Shown piece by piece: positions 37,301 through 50,002 of a DNA stretch of 64,000 nt (position 1 is its first letter; every line of letters starts with the position of its first letter). A program made the position numbers and the translations under genes. Source of the DNA: Archilochus colubris (Eukaryota > Chordata > Aves > Apodiformes > Trochilidae); contig CM041102.1 of the NCBI GenBank assembly GCA_023079485.1, positions 1,497,269-1,561,268 of the forward strand, written 5' to 3'. Below the pieces are notes generated by a model. It made no database searches. It was not told the origin of the DNA and saw only the letters and a program-made list of their open reading frames with translations.

Positions 37301-38929
37301 TTCCCACCTGGAAGCTGAGTCTGGGTGGAGCAGAGCCTCTTCCTGAGGGAGCATCAACAGGGTGAGAGCCAGCTGCCAATTTCTCTCTTTATTTCCATTT
37401 AATGAGGGATTTAATAATACTTTAGAGCAACTGGTTGATGAAGTCTGGGGACAATTCTGCTCTGCAGGGCCTCCAGCCTGAGTCCCAGTCCCTGGGGCTG
37501 TTTGTGCATCTGCCCCCCCCCACCATGGGGCTGGAGGAGATGCTGGATGTGTTGAGTTCCCCAGATCTGTGTCTTGCTGCAGGGTAGAAGGGAAAATTCC
37601 TTCCCCAAACCCGTGGTGCTGTGGGTCTCATGTGTTTTGGAGGAATGACCCCCAGCAGACAGACACTGGTGGGGCAGGGGTCCAGTTTTGCTGATGCAGG
37701 AGTGGTTCAGGAGCACAGAAGGTGCTGTGGGGGTGGTGGTGCTGGGGAGCTCTTGGCTCCAGGAGTGAATCCTCATCCTACCCTGCAGGATCAGCTGTTT
37801 TCCCAAGCTCCTCTGGGAGTGGTGGATTAAGAGCCCAGGGTGTGTTTGGTTTGGAGGGTGTTACTGTTTATGGACCTGGCCTGGAACGGGGCATTGGGAG
37901 ATGCTGAAGTGAGAGCAAGTCCTGTAAAAATCAGCTGGGGGGGCTGTGCTCCTGGGTCACTTTGTGCCTGGAAGAATCCCCTGATTAATGTGGATCTGGC
38001 TGCTTGGGGATCAGGTGGCTGCCCTCGGCAGGTAGTTTTTGCTTATTTATTTTTGTCAGAGCTGTTGCTTTAAATGCCACCCTGTCCCCCACCACTGTGT
38101 GTTCCCCAGGTTTGAGAATGTGTCTGCTGCACAGCAGGGAAATCTAAAATGAATGAGTGACTTTATTAAGAAAAAAAAATATGAAAAAATGAACTCTTCA
38201 TGGTAGACAGGTCCTGAGGTGCTTTTGGGGCATTTCCCAAAGGTTTTGCTGCCTTTCTCAGGACAGAGCCTGACGTGGGGCTGGTCAGTGGCAGTTTTGG
38301 TGAGAGGGAGAGGGGATGCTGGGCAGGGCACAGCTGGGTCCCCTCTCCTTGTTGCATCCTGTCCATGCAGGGTGGCTTTGCTGAGAATCAGCTGTGGAGG
38401 AGCAAAAGGTCACCTGTGGGGCTTAGCAAGGTGAAAGCACATTTTTTTCCTCCTGGTTTTACCCAAGTGACTCCAGGATGAGACCTGTCAGCTTTACAGC
38501 AGACCAACACCAGCCTGCACCCCTCTACAGACCCCCTCCTGTTATCTGAAAGTGGCCAAATGGCCACCAGCTCCTGAGCCACCTCCTTTTTTGAACAGTT
38601 TGAGTCAGTTCAGCTCAAGCCCATCCCTGAGCAGCTGATGCCAAGGAGCATCCCTGGAGCCAGCAGCACCCAGCATGGATCAAAGTCCCAGGGGAACTCA
38701 GAGAGCTTTAACACTTCTGTCTTTAGGCTGAGTCCCCAATCAGTTTTGGGACATGGCACTGGGGCACATGTCTGCTTGGAGCACTTGGTAGCTGGCTGGT
38801 GATGGCAGCAATTGCCTTGCTCTGCCTTTGAGGGGTTTTGGGCTCTCCTCTGTAAATCTTTGCCTGCTTCTTTTGTAACTATGCTCACCAGGAAATCTTT
38901 AAAGGCTCAGTCCTATCAATTTTCCCCAC
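34351..38929. other. Intergenic, upstream desert
   Basis: T run at 36,204-36,223. Short duplications at 36,545-36,583 (GTCAGAGAGGTCCTTGGCA type, twice) and 36,744-36,773 (CCTGGAAACA, three times). AT trinucleotide stretch near 35,801-35,832. No gene or known repeat family. Confidence 0.6.
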
Positions 38930-39130
38930 CATATGTTCTCATTAAAAAATTTATTGTACACTTTATCTTAGGATTATTTGCCATCAATTAATAAAACATG
39001 TTGCAAGCTTCAAATGAACATTTTCCCCTCCCCACTTCCCTTTAATGAGGGAAACGACAGAGAAACACGAAAAAATTTACCATGACAGATGGTGCTTTTT
39101 AATCTTTCTTTTGCCCAATCTGGGGGGAAA
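38930..39130. promoter_or_regulatory. Candidate AT-rich noncoding element
   Basis: Contains CATTAAAAAATTTATTG, CCATCAATTAATAAAAC (homeodomain-type), TTTAATGAGG and TTTTTAATC, in unique sequence lying between GC-balanced flanks. No repeat signature. The element call rests on motif density alone. Confidence 0.25.
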
Positions 39131-40939
39131 AAAAAAGTTCTCAGAATATTGCCCTGGCTTTTTGGTTCTGAGCTACATTACTTGAAGGCCTAATCCAAAG
39201 CTGAGTGAGCTCAGGGGACATCCTGCCAACCCCAGAGAGGTTCAGGTGTTAAGGTAACTGGGTGCTGATGTCTGGGCACTGGGGATGGGGGGGCTGGTGA
39301 ATTGGGTTCCCCCTCTGCTTCTGGCACTGGGATAGGGAGGGAAAACTACAAAATTCACCCTGGAAGCAAATGGTTGGAGGCTCTGAAGGGATGTGGTGGG
39401 GGCAGCCCAAGTGTCGTGGTGTCCTTGGCAGGAGGTGTCTGGTCCTGTAGGCTGGGCTGTGATGGAGGGTTAAGAAAGTGGCTTTTTTTTTTATTTGCTT
39501 GTTTATCTTTAAAGAATTCCCCAAAGTAGAGCCTGGTCCCTTCACACAGGGAATACAATCCCTGGTTTAGGAGCAGGAGAGAGCCATGGAAGGAGCCTGC
39601 TGAGCCCCCAGCTAACGTGTCACCCTTCCTCCCCTCTCCCACTGGATGAGATCAGGAATGTGGATTTTTTTTTTTTTTTTCTCTTGTTATTTGTATTTTG
39701 GGGCTGTTTGAGTGGAGCTGATTCCTGGGGCCAGTGGGGTTGGTGGTGGGGAGACAAGGCTGGAGGAAAAGCAAATATTCCCCATCCCAGAGGTCCCCAG
39801 GGCTGCTGCTGGGCTGGTACACCCTGTACCCTGTGGGTATTCGCTTGGTATCTCTGCCTGCCAGGGGAAAATAAATAGAAAAATAATGCATACAGATGGG
39901 TTTCTTATATAAATAAATGTCTGGGGGCTGGGGAGACCTGGCTGTGGGTAACCTGCTGCTGGGAAAGTCCTGGTCAGGTGGGAATTGTAGAGTTAAACAC
40001 TCCAGTCTCACTTGGATGTGCCTGGGCTTTGATTTATACTTCTGATTGGATGTTTGCCTGGGCTGATCAGAGGGTTTGGGCAGTGGGTCATGTTGACACT
40101 CGGTGTTTAGCTCTGGGTAAAGTTTAAACAAGACTTATCATGGCTCTGACACCTCGCAAAGGCTTCCCTGGTTTAATAGCATGCTTCATTCAGGCCATCT
40201 CTTGTGCAGGGGTTTTACTGCCTTGCTCTCCTAGATGCTGCAGGAGAGGTAAACCTGGAAAATCCATTCAGGGAATAACTTACTGGAAGCCTCTTCTAAT
40301 TCTAAAACAACCCTGTTGCCCTTGAGCCGTGTGGCCACTTCTCAGCTTGTGGACGTGGGTAGGAGACCAAGCCAGGAGGAGTGATCTGAGGTCAGGAGGC
40401 CAGGGCAGCCTCCAGAAACCCAGAAACCATCCCCAGCTTTGCCTGTCCTGCTCCTGGGAGCTCCAGGAGCTGCCCTGGGCTTTGCTGGGACTCAAGCAGC
40501 CTTGGGCTGGGGGTCTAGCATTGCAAGGAGCCCTCAACTGGAGAGGGTCAAAATGGTAATGGGTATTAGTGAGCATCTTCTGGTTTTTCCCACAAATTGT
40601 CATGGCGTCATCCTATTTTTTTTTTTAATTATTATTTTATTTTATTTTATTTTATTTTTTTTGCTTTTAGTAGAACCTGCTCAGTGAGCAGCTCTCAGGT
40701 TTGTTACTCCCCATCCCAAGAAGGATGCAGGAACCTGCTCTGGGATGCCCCCAGCTCTCCTTGCACCCTCCTGCACAGTCAGGGGAAGGTGACAATATTC
40801 AGGGGGGGAATGGGGAATAATATTTTTCCCTCTTCCCAAATAGCATCCTCCTGATTCCAAACTGGAGGTCCAGCAGAGGGATGTGCTGGAAGTGGACTTT
40901 ACCACAACCAGTCCCAGCCCAGGCTGAGCTCTGGCTTTG
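39131..40939. other. Intergenic, upstream desert
   Basis: Unique sequence with T runs at 39,665-39,680 and the TTTTA repeat at 40,632. Nothing gene-like. Confidence 0.6.
40632..40662. repeat. (TTTTA)n microsatellite
   Basis: Five or six TTTTA units after a T run. No other significance seen. Confidence 0.85.
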
Positions 40940-41260
40940 AGCTCGTGTTAAATAACATTGAACTCAATTAATATTATGCCTTGGTTCCTATGGGCAACAA
41001 TTAAGAAACAAATCAAGGGAAGGTAATTACAGCACCTTGAAGTGTGGCCTTGCTGGGCCAAAGATTGAAGTGAGGTTATGATATGAGAGCCTTTTATCTC
41101 GGGTCTGGTAGGGGTGTTATTCAGTGTATTAAAGTTTGCCAAGAGAGGCTTCACTGAAAATTAACCCGTGTTATCAGAGTGAGTAATATCCTGGTTTTAT
41201 CATGTGGAATAAATAAATAGCACAGACTGTATGCTTCTGCTTAATGAGGTTACAGTGAGT
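40940..41260. promoter_or_regulatory. Candidate noncoding element with ATTGA/TCAAT palindrome
   Basis: Unique AT-rich block with ATTGA-AC-TCAAT (40957-40968), TTAATATTATG, CAACAATTAAG (SOX-type AACAAT), GGTAATTACAG, CTTTTATCTC, GTTATCAG and GTGGAATAAATAAATAG. The density of SOX, homeodomain and GATA cores is high for desert sequence. About 21 kb upstream of SOX9. Confidence 0.35.
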
Positions 41261-42812
41261 GCAGAGAGGGGAAAGAGTGTTAATTCCCACGCAAAAAGGA
41301 GCCATTAAGGTGAGGTGAAACTGGAACAGAAAGTGCCCCCAGTTCCCTTGCATAACGACAGAACTTGTGTTACCAGAAGTTGTGCTATAGGATGGAATTT
41401 GGCTCTATCTGGCAATAGACTGGGGTGAAAAACTCTTTGAGAATGTGCCTGGTTTTTGTCAGGAAAGTTCCACTTCCATGATGCTCCCAGCACCATTTAT
41501 TTCCCCTTGACCAGGCAGTTCCCAGAACAGCCCCTTTGGCCCAGCCTGGGAGCCTTTTCCCACCTGGTCCCAGGCTGACCAACAAATCCAGACTCAAAGA
41601 GATGGGAATATTTTCTGATGGGAGAAAAAAAGCCAAATAGGAATCATTGACTATCTGAAGCTGGAAGGGACCTGAGAGATCCTGGAGGTCACAGCATGTG
41701 GACCTGGCTCCCTTGAGCCTGTATGCTGGGACAGAAGTGCTGAGCAGGCACATTCCCTAAGGAACTGGTGGGATTTCTTTAGGAGAATCATTAAACCCTA
41801 CAGAAGATGCCTCTGGCAGTGTTGGGAAGGGCTGGCACTGAAGCTGAGGGAAGGAGAGGGTTGGGATTTCCCAGCTGCCATGGCACGGTGCTTGGGGACA
41901 TCCCATCCTATGGGGATGCTGCTGGGGATGGAGGGGATGCTCAGGTGTCCTGCAAGCTCAGGTTTCAGAATCAGATGGCCTGAGAGCTGGCATAGGAGCC
42001 TTGATGCCTCCTGGGGACACTGAGCATGTAGCTGGAGCAGTCCAGAGGAAGGGGACACACGTCCCCAGGGATGCCTGTCCCATCACTGCACCTCTGAGCA
42101 CACAGAACACCACAGACCCAGCTCAGCACCACCCCTGGCTCTGCCTGCACCCAGCTTTCACTTCCAAAACACAACTTTTTTTCCTCCCCCTCCAAAATAA
42201 TTACACTGAAGAGCTTAAAAAAAAACCCAAACAAACCACTTGTCCCCCCGTGCCAGTGGATGTCAATAATACCAGGAATACAATTATCCTCTGGGCTATC
42301 ATCAGCTCTAATACCTCCAGAAATCACTTGGAGAGCTTTAATTCTGTTTGTGCCTTTTCTTTCAGCCCTTGTTATCTCTCAGGTTCCTCGGGGCTGGGGG
42401 AAGGGTCAGGGACCCGAAGTCTCTTCTCTAAAGGGCCTTTGTTTGCCCTCTGCAGGTATTCCAGCTGGTGGCACAACAATCCCCTGGCACATTGGGATTG
42501 GTTTCCCTGCCCTCCCCTGCCTGAATGCAAACCTTGTGCCTCCCCTGGGCACAGGAATGTGGGCAAACAGAGCCAGATTGTTCCAGGAGCAGGGAAGAGG
42601 GAGAAAGAGAGAAAGGAAAAGTGTCAGGGGGAGAGGAGGAAGAGCTTGGGGAGGGGCAAATAAAAAAAAAAATAAAAATCCTTGTCTTCACCTGGTGGAG
42701 TTTCTCTGGAGATATTTGCAGGAGAGCTGGATAAAAATAATAATACTAATAATACATAATGCTCAGAAAAATGACAGAGTCCTCCCTCCCAGCCCTGCCT
42801 GTGAGGGGAGGT
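41261..42812. other. Intergenic, upstream desert
   Basis: Contains the weak CR1 remnant. Otherwise unique noncoding sequence, with AT-rich homeodomain-like text around 42,250-42,310. Confidence 0.55.
41638..41700 (-). mobile_element. Possible degraded CR1 3' end
   Basis: GAATCATTGACTATCTGAAGC followed by TGGAAGGGACCTGAGAGATCC weakly resembles the reversed CR1 terminus. It is short and diverged, so chance or another repeat is possible. Confidence 0.45.
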
Positions 42813-42969
42813 GGTTGGGTTGTTGGGTTGTTATGTTATTGGGTTATTGGGCTGTTGGGCTGTTGGGTTGTGTTGTTGGGCTGTTGTGTTATTGGGCTGT
42901 TGGGTTATTGGGTTATTGGGCTGTTGGGTTGGGCTGTTGGGTTGGGCTGTTGGGCTGTTGGGTTGTTGT
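42813..42969. repeat. 8-bp TTGGGCTG/TTGGGTTA minisatellite
   Basis: About 19 octamer units, mostly TTGGGCTG, TTGGGTTG and TTGGGTTA with a few 5-bp slips. The plus strand has a GGG every eight bases, so it is telomere-like in pattern and G-quadruplex-prone. The GLLGCWAVGL-type open frames in this stretch are artefacts. Confidence 0.95.
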
Positions 42970-43654
42970 CAGCAGGGTCACCATGAGAAGGTGCCATTTG
43001 GGAGAACAATTGCTGGGCTGCTGTACCCTGCTTGCTGCTACAAAAGAAGCTTCAGCAAAGGTGTCCTTGGGCTCTAGCTAAACCCCCATCATCTTCTCCA
43101 TTCCCTGCCTGTGCCCACTTGTTTCTCCTGCCTCCCCAGAGGGGCCAGCAGCTTCTGAACAAAGCAGGAGAAAAGAGGAGGTTGGAGGAGGCTCCCACCT
43201 CATTTCCTTGCTGGTGGTGACAGGGGGAAGGATGGTCCTGGGCAGGGGCTTTGGGCAACTCGTCCTTGGAGGTGGAACATGGGTTGGTGGTGAGAAACAT
43301 GACTTTGGAATGGCATCAGATGAACCCTGGGATGTGTAGGTGTGTGCATGTCCATGTGTTCTTCTTCTGGAGTGTATTTATTTACTTTTTCTTTTTTTTT
43401 TTCACTGAAGAACAGGCAGCATTGTGAGGGCTGAGAGAGCTGGTGCAGAGTGGGCTGGGTGGTGAGGGGAACCTGGCTGGCAGGAGCCCGAGGCTATCAT
43501 AAAAGAAACTGAAACAGGAGTGTTAATGCTGTAGCCAAGCTATGGAGAAATGGTTTTACTGCTGGAAAAGAAATTTTGAGACAAACGTGTCTGGGAGCAC
43601 ACAGAGCCCCTGCTTGGCCTGGGGGCACTGGGGAATTGTGTGTGCCAGGAGATG
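42970..43654. other. Intergenic, nothing recognised
   Basis: Unique sequence between the octamer array and an old CR1 fragment, with a T run near 43,391-43,402. Confidence 0.6.
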
Positions 43655-44045
43655 GAGAACTGCAGAGAACTTGGTTTGGAAGGATTTTGGAAGGACCTCT
43701 CCAGTCCAACCCCACCCAGAGAAGGGTGAACAACGTTGGGTCGTGTGGTGAACATCTGGGAGCTGAATATCTCCAAGGATGGAGATCCCACGGCCTCTCA
43801 GAGTTCCTGTCCCTACTTGTGACCAATATCTCTTCTCCGTCCCCCTCCAGGAGCATCCTGGCTCTGCCTTCTCTTTACCCTCAAATTGGGCAGTTGAAGA
43901 CAGCAATAAGATTCATGCTTTTCCTTCCTGAGGCTGATCAAACCCAGCTCTCCACTATCTTGGTGTCTTTTACTGGTTTGAAGCCAGTATGTCCTGTACC
44001 AGACTGGAGGCAGAACTGCAGATGGGGTCTTGCAGGTGGGGACCC
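43655..44045 (-). mobile_element. Old CR1 LINE fragment
   Basis: On the plus strand, GGAAGGACCTCTCCAGTCCAA with CCCCACCCAGAG, then ATCTCCAAGGATGGAGATCCC, then CCTGAGGCTGATCAAACCCAG and GCAGAACTGCAGATGGGGTCT follow the order of reversed CR1 3' sequence over about 390 bp. Divergence is high. Confidence 0.75.
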
Positions 44046-47000
44046 CCCCTTGGGTGGGCTGCCCCCTTTTATAACCCTGGTTCTTTGAGAGATTAAATGA
44101 CACAGCAGCCCCTCTGTGTCCTTGCATCCCACCCCATCATGGAGGAGGACAGGAGATGTCTCCTGGTTCAGGTTCCAGTCTCTGTGATCATTCTGGTGCC
44201 CAGTACAGACTTGGGGGGGTGGTTTGGTTTTGGTGCTCTGCTCTTGTTGCATCCCTGATGTCCTCAGGAGACACCTCCAGTCCCCTGCTGGCACCAGGCA
44301 GATGAACTCCACTGGAGCCAGAAGCTCCCAGAACAACAACAACTTGCTGGGAATGGCAGAAAAATTCCAATAGTGTTTGTTTGATTTGCTTTTCAGGTCT
44401 GGGCAGGAAGCCCTCGGGTAGCAGCACTTTCCCTGTCAGGCAGGTGAGTGCTTCTTGAAAATGTCCTTGGGAATGTCTGCCCTTCTCTTTATTGCTCTAA
44501 ATCTCTCTGTGCCTGAGCTTTTTAAATGGAAATTCAGGTGGTAACTTCATGAATGGGAGGAGCTGATGGAGCCAGTGGCCTTAGCACATGGTGGGACACC
44601 AGCTCCAAACTGGGGGAAAAACCATGGGTTTGGGGTATGGGAATGGGGTGATGGGGAGGAGAATGGGGCTGGAGGAGAGCTGGCCCAGCAGGAGGTGGTG
44701 GTCAGGTCTAGGGGGCTGGAGGGGTGGTGATCCCCACAGGAGGAGATCAGTTCAAGGGGGATTTATTCCTGGGAATCAATCAGATCCATCAGATTCCAAC
44801 ATAAGGAAATTATCTGAGGAGAGATGGTGAGTGATCAGATCATCTGAGACTTTTGGCTTAAATATTTTGTTTTAAAGTTCTATAATAATAATAAAAAATT
44901 GTTGGTTTAGTTTTAATATTCATTTTTTCAACGTTTTGCCATGAAAGGCAGAAACCTTTTCAGGGGAGAGGGAAGTGTAACCTAACCTCCAGTGTTCTGT
45001 CCCGATCCAGTTTTGACCAGCCATACCAACATTGTAATCATCAGAGAGGATTTTTTTTCCCCCCTCTCCTTAGCAAACAGTAGGTCAAGTATCATTAAAA
45101 AGAAAAAAAATCAAAAAATCACCATTAAAAAAAGCAACCAACCCAGCAGCCTTTTGCCATCCATGGCTGGTGTATTTTTCCTTTGGAAATTGGCCACCCC
45201 AAGCACACACAGGGCTCTGTGTGAGCCTTCCTCACCCTCCAACCAAGAGCAGGAGAGAAAAACTCCCTGTGAGTTGGATGGGTTCCTTCTGGGGGAGGTG
45301 GGTTGGAGGGGAGGGGGGGGAGCACCAGGCAGCGTTTGGAACTAAGTGCCTTTTTTTTATTTTTTTTTTTTTTTCCTATTTTATTTAGATTAGGTTCTGC
45401 TCAGCAGGGTGATTTCTTAATTAGAGCAGCCCAGTCTTGCAGGCCTGGAGCTCCAGACCCCTGCTCTGCCTTCTTAAGTTTCACGAGGGAAGTTGTCGTG
45501 CCTGATTTCCTGAGCTCTGATATTCCAGCGGTGTGCAGGGATTTCAATGGGAGGAAAAGACATGTAATTTAATCATCTTTATTAGATTTTGGGCCAAGGA
45601 GGGGGCAAAGCAGTGGGAACCTTGTCCTCTGCTTGTCTCTTGACTTTCTCTTCTACATCTAGTGGCCAGAGATGAGATTTCATGGGAGCAGCAATAGCAA
45701 AGCAACCATCCTGAGAGACCAGGGACTGATGGAATGTTTGTCCCCAGGTTATGCCAGCAGCTGCTGTTTCAGGCTTGGGCACATCCCTGTCCCTCTGTGG
45801 ACCCACCATGGGCTTACCAGTGACTATGAGTGGCTAAAAATCTAGATTTTTAATCCACTTGATGAGGTGAAAGGGAATCCCATCCCTCCAAAGGGTGTTG
45901 CTGGGGCAGAGCTGGTTCAAGCAGAGTAAGTGGGGAAGGAAAATGTGGAATTTTGCAGATTTCAGGTATTTTCTGAAGCTGGGCTATTTGAACCATTGAG
46001 AGCTGGCTGTGTCAGACACACTCAGCTGGGATTTCAGAGCTTAAAAATAAAAAGAATCTTAAGCAACACCCAGTGAGGAGCAAGGGGACACATTCACGTT
46101 TGCTTCAAATGAATTCCAATTCAGGATTTTTTTAATAAATCCATTTTATGGCTGGAAAAACAGCAAAAGAAGCCAATGTTTGTTACCTGCAGACACCAGA
46201 TTCCCTTCCTCTGGCTGTGGGGCTCTGAGTTACAATTTGGCCCTGCAGAGATGGCCAAGGTTTGGAACTCACTAATGGGCTGCTCACCTCCAAGTGGTTC
46301 CAGTCCCTGGGTTGGGATGGGATGGTTTTGATTACACAGCTGGTATTGGGCCTTTGCAGTGGGCAGCAAATGGGTGCTGGGTGCTGTGGGAGCAAGCAGG
46401 GTGATGCCCAAACCTGGAAGAGGTGAAGCATGGGTGGTTGTGAGCATCTTCCTGGTATGGGTGATGGCTGGGGAGAAAAAACTCTCCTGTATCACCTGAG
46501 TTTGGCAGCTAGGTTAAATAATGATTTTTTTATTTTTATTTTTTTGTTCTCTTTGCATTGGGAGCAGGAGCTGCAGCCCTGCAGCTGGGGCTGTGCAGAT
46601 GTTTGAGGTGTTGCCCCCAATGGGTTGCAGGGTCCCAGGGATGGGGTTGAGCAGCTCTTTTGTCCTTTTGTTGTGCTCTGTGGGCAGCAGTGTGGGGTGG
46701 AGGTGGCTCCTTCATTTATCCTGCTGGTGACAGGAGGGAAAAGGAGTTTCCTCTTTTGGGGACAGCCACGGGAGTCAGGAAACCACTGGAGTGTCACCTG
46801 TGGCATGGGACACAGCTCCAGGGAAGGGGATACTCCAAGTGGTGGAGGAGGAAGGAGGTTGTGATGGTGGAGCACTGGGAGAGGCACTCACCAGATTTGG
46901 GGAATGTGGGATGAATGGAATGTGCTTGTCCCAGAACATATCCATGGGCCTTTCCCATCCTTCCCAGCTGTGTGGGAGCCAGCACAGAGCTGCCCTGTGG

Positions 47001-48969
47001 AGCAGAGATGCTTTTGGACAAGGTGTTGCTTGAGAAGCCCATGATACACTGCTCCCCAGGCAGCTGGGCTGTGAAAGTGCCTGCAGGGGCCAAGAAAAAC
47101 TTCTGCCAGTACATCCTACCTGTGTGTCTGCATCACGGAGGGACCAACAACCCCACTGCTGCTGGCAAAAGGAGCTGCTTCAGCTGTGAAGGGTGTTTTG
47201 GGGGGGAAGCTGCAGCAGCTTGGTTGCTGGAAAGCAGCTTGCCCCGTGAGAGAGGGAGAAAGAAATTACAAATTAAAACCAGAAAGCCCTTTTCTCCCCC
47301 TCTCCCCCCATCTCTTGGTGTCTTGATTCAAGGTATGCATGATTATAATAATTATTTTTAAAGGCAGCCCCCTCCCCCTGCCTCCCCTTCCTCCACCTCC
47401 CGGGGTTTCTGTTATCTCTAGAACCACCCTCTGCTTTTTGATTGCAGAAAATGACACTGGAGAGAAACTTGATCTGCTGGGAGTCAGGCAGCTTCAGCCT
47501 CTCCTCCTCCTCCTCCTCCTCCCTGGGAGCATCCGAGCTGCAGGAGCAGGGAAGGAAGAGGAGGGGGGTGATGAAGGTCACGTCCCGCGGCCCCACCAAG
47601 GGAACCAACCCCACGCAAAGGCTCGGGTCGAGCTCTCTGGAGTCATTATCACACCAGGCTGTGAAAGGTTAGGGAGGAAAGAGCTTTTCGGAAGTCTTTG
47701 CCCACTAATTGATTGCGAGGGGCGGAAGGAAGGAAGGAAGGATGTCTCGAAAAAAAAGAAAAAAAAAACCACCAAACCCCGCACTGTTCGTGCCCCTCCT
47801 GTCCCCAGAGCAGGGCTGGGCAGGTTGGAGTTTGATCTGGAAGGGAGCAGAAGGGAAATTGGAGCCACCAGGAGCAGGGGCTCCTTCCAGTCTCAGGGCA
47901 GATGTGGGAAATGTGTCCCAGCAGGCTCAGAAGGGATGGGCTGGTCCCGATGGCTGGGTCCTGCCCTGCCCCTGCCTTGGTTTCACCCCATCAAGGACTC
48001 CTGAAAGCCTTGCCTTGGCTGCTGGCATCCCTGCCAGTCTGTCCCTGTCCCTCTGAGCCTCTCCTGGGGGGCCTTTAGGGTTGAAGTTGCCCCATAGTGA
48101 GGGGTTGCTGCCCTCTCTGTAATGCAGGGACCGGGGGGCTGCTCCCATCAAAGGGAGGGAGAAGGGGAGGGTTGGTGTGTGCAGGAATTGTGTCCCCCAG
48201 GCTTTGCAGCCAGCCCAAAGCACTGAGATCCCAGCTTGACCCCCCTCAGCCCCTGCAGCCACTGCCCACACCACCTCTGCCCATCACTGGTGCCCATCCC
48301 TGGGCTGAAATCCAAGGGGATTGGCACAGAGCTTCCCTACAAATTCTCCTTCCCTGCCCCCGTGTGTTCCTGTAGCCTTCAGGCAAGGTCTCAAGATGTT
48401 TCCCAGGGAAAACCAAGGGACCTGCTGCTCCCCAGGGTCTCCAGGTTGGATTCTCCTGCAGGGAGATTTCTCCTTCTGATTCAGCCTTGGGGAAGTGCTC
48501 AGCTGCGTGTGCTGAAGGGAACTGGTGGAGAAGGAAGTCCCCACCATGGTCCTGGCTTCCTCACCCCAGGTGAGATGGTGGCCAGGAATGAAAAGCAGCT
48601 GCAGAATTTGCATCCTCCCAAGGCTGGATGAAACCTGAGCACTCTGAGATGGCAACGTGCAAGAATTAATCGGCTCAGCTGGCACCAAAGGGTTGTCCAG
48701 GTATGCTGAGGATCTCCTGGAACAAGACTGGCAGGCTGATTCCCTATTTCCTAATCAAGGTTTGAAAAGCAAACAGACAATTCATGCCATCCTCTAACCT
48801 CTACCTCTCCTTAACCTTTCAGTCTGGCTTCCAGACCCAGCAGAAGATGCAGTGGAAGAGCTGAGCAGCTCTCCTGGGAGTGACTTCCCTGTCAGTGCTC
48901 ATCTGGGACAACCTCAGGACAGTAATGGTCATCACTTTATCTTGGTAAGGAAGGGGGGAAAAAGGGTTT
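44046..48969. other. Intergenic, upstream desert
   Basis: T run at 45,350-45,375 and a short GGAA stretch at 47,727-47,743. A locally CpG-bearing segment near 47,580-47,720 has a CTAATTGATTG homeodomain-type motif. Open frames around 47,339-48,056 lie on both strands and are not convincing. Confidence 0.55.
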
Positions 48970-49097
48970 CTAGAGCTGACAGAATTTTCCCAAGTCACCT
49001 GGATAAAACTGGGAACACTCCCTGCCCGATCAGGAACAGATTGAGGCTGGAAACCAGTTGCCTTGATGCCTTGCTCTAACCACTAGACGACCCACCC
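48970..49097 (-). mobile_element. Probable tRNA-derived ancient SINE (MIR/CORE type)
   Basis: The minus strand opens GGGTCGTCTAGTGGTTAGAGC (49093-49073), a tRNA-like head with a box A. A degenerate box B (GGTTTCCAGCC) follows, and then a body ending CCAGGTGACTTGGGAAAATTC that echoes the SINE block GTGACCTTGGGCAAGTCAC. It is not a functional tRNA because the anticodon and T arms do not fold. Confidence 0.55.
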
Positions 49098-50002
49098 TGT
49101 ATGAGCAAACGGAATAAAATCTGAAAGAAAACAAAAATCTGACTTGAAAAATGTGTTCTGCATAGAACCAGAATGTTCAGCGCAGAAAAAAAGGATGCAG
49201 TCCAAAGTTTTACTTCCAGGCAAACATTTCAAAATGGACTTATAATGTAGCCTTTCATTTAGATTTTATATGAAGGTTTTACTTGAACTTGTAATGAAGA
49301 TGGAAAAATCCAAGGTTGCCATGGCTACTGGCACTTTGCCTAATACACTCAAATCTTTTTCCCCTAATAAAATAGATTTCAGAGACCCCCCTATAAAAAT
49401 GGAAGAGTTAAAGACCCTATAAACAAGTGTGGGATGAAGAATATTATTCCATCCAAAGCAAGTCCTGAGCATCATGACAAGGTAATTGCATTCATTCTTT
49501 GTTTCTCTTCTCACCAATTAGGTCTCCAAAACCCAAAGTCCTGCTCTGGATGGTTCCCTTGTTAAAAAACAGGATAATACCAGGAGTAAGAAAATGGGGT
49601 GATAGTGAGCAAAGGGCCTGGTAGTGCCTTTGATGGGTGGACTTGATCTTCAAGATCCTTTCCCAGAGTGATGATTCTGTGATTCCATGATACTCTTCCT
49701 GGGGTCTTCCTGTTGGTTAGAAATGCATTTGTCTTGTCATGTAGGAAGGAACTTGGTTATTTGGGATGCTCTGTCCCAGAGGTGGTGGCCCCTCTTGAGC
49801 AGGCATTTCAGCCATGCCAGGTTCTGCTCAGTGCTTGTGCCAGCAGAATTCAAGATAGCTCAGGGTACCTGGTGCTGCTGGTGCTGCTTTTTCTTTTTAT
49901 TTTCTTGCAGTTTCACCAGGAGACCTCAGTGAGAGCTGATTTGTGGAAGAGATTGGGGTTTGAGGTCTCCTCTGAGGAGACAGAGGATGCTGAAGTTGTG
50001 GG
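49098..50002. other. Intergenic, AT-rich then CR1-bearing
   Basis: 49,098-49,500 is AT-rich unique sequence that could be a conserved element. The CR1 terminus follows at 49,612-49,695. No gene. Confidence 0.55.
49612..49695 (+). mobile_element. CR1 LINE 3' terminus
   Basis: GGGTGGACTTGATCTTCAAGA, then TCCTTTCCCAGAGTGATGATTCTGTGATTCCATGA, matches the CR1 end with its ATTCTGTGATT octamers. Only the last 80 bp or so are recognisable. Confidence 0.8.

Noticed and set aside
49073..49097. Functional tRNA gene suggested by CTAGTGGTTAGAGC
   Set aside because: The rest does not fold into a cloverleaf, and the downstream body matches an old SINE better.
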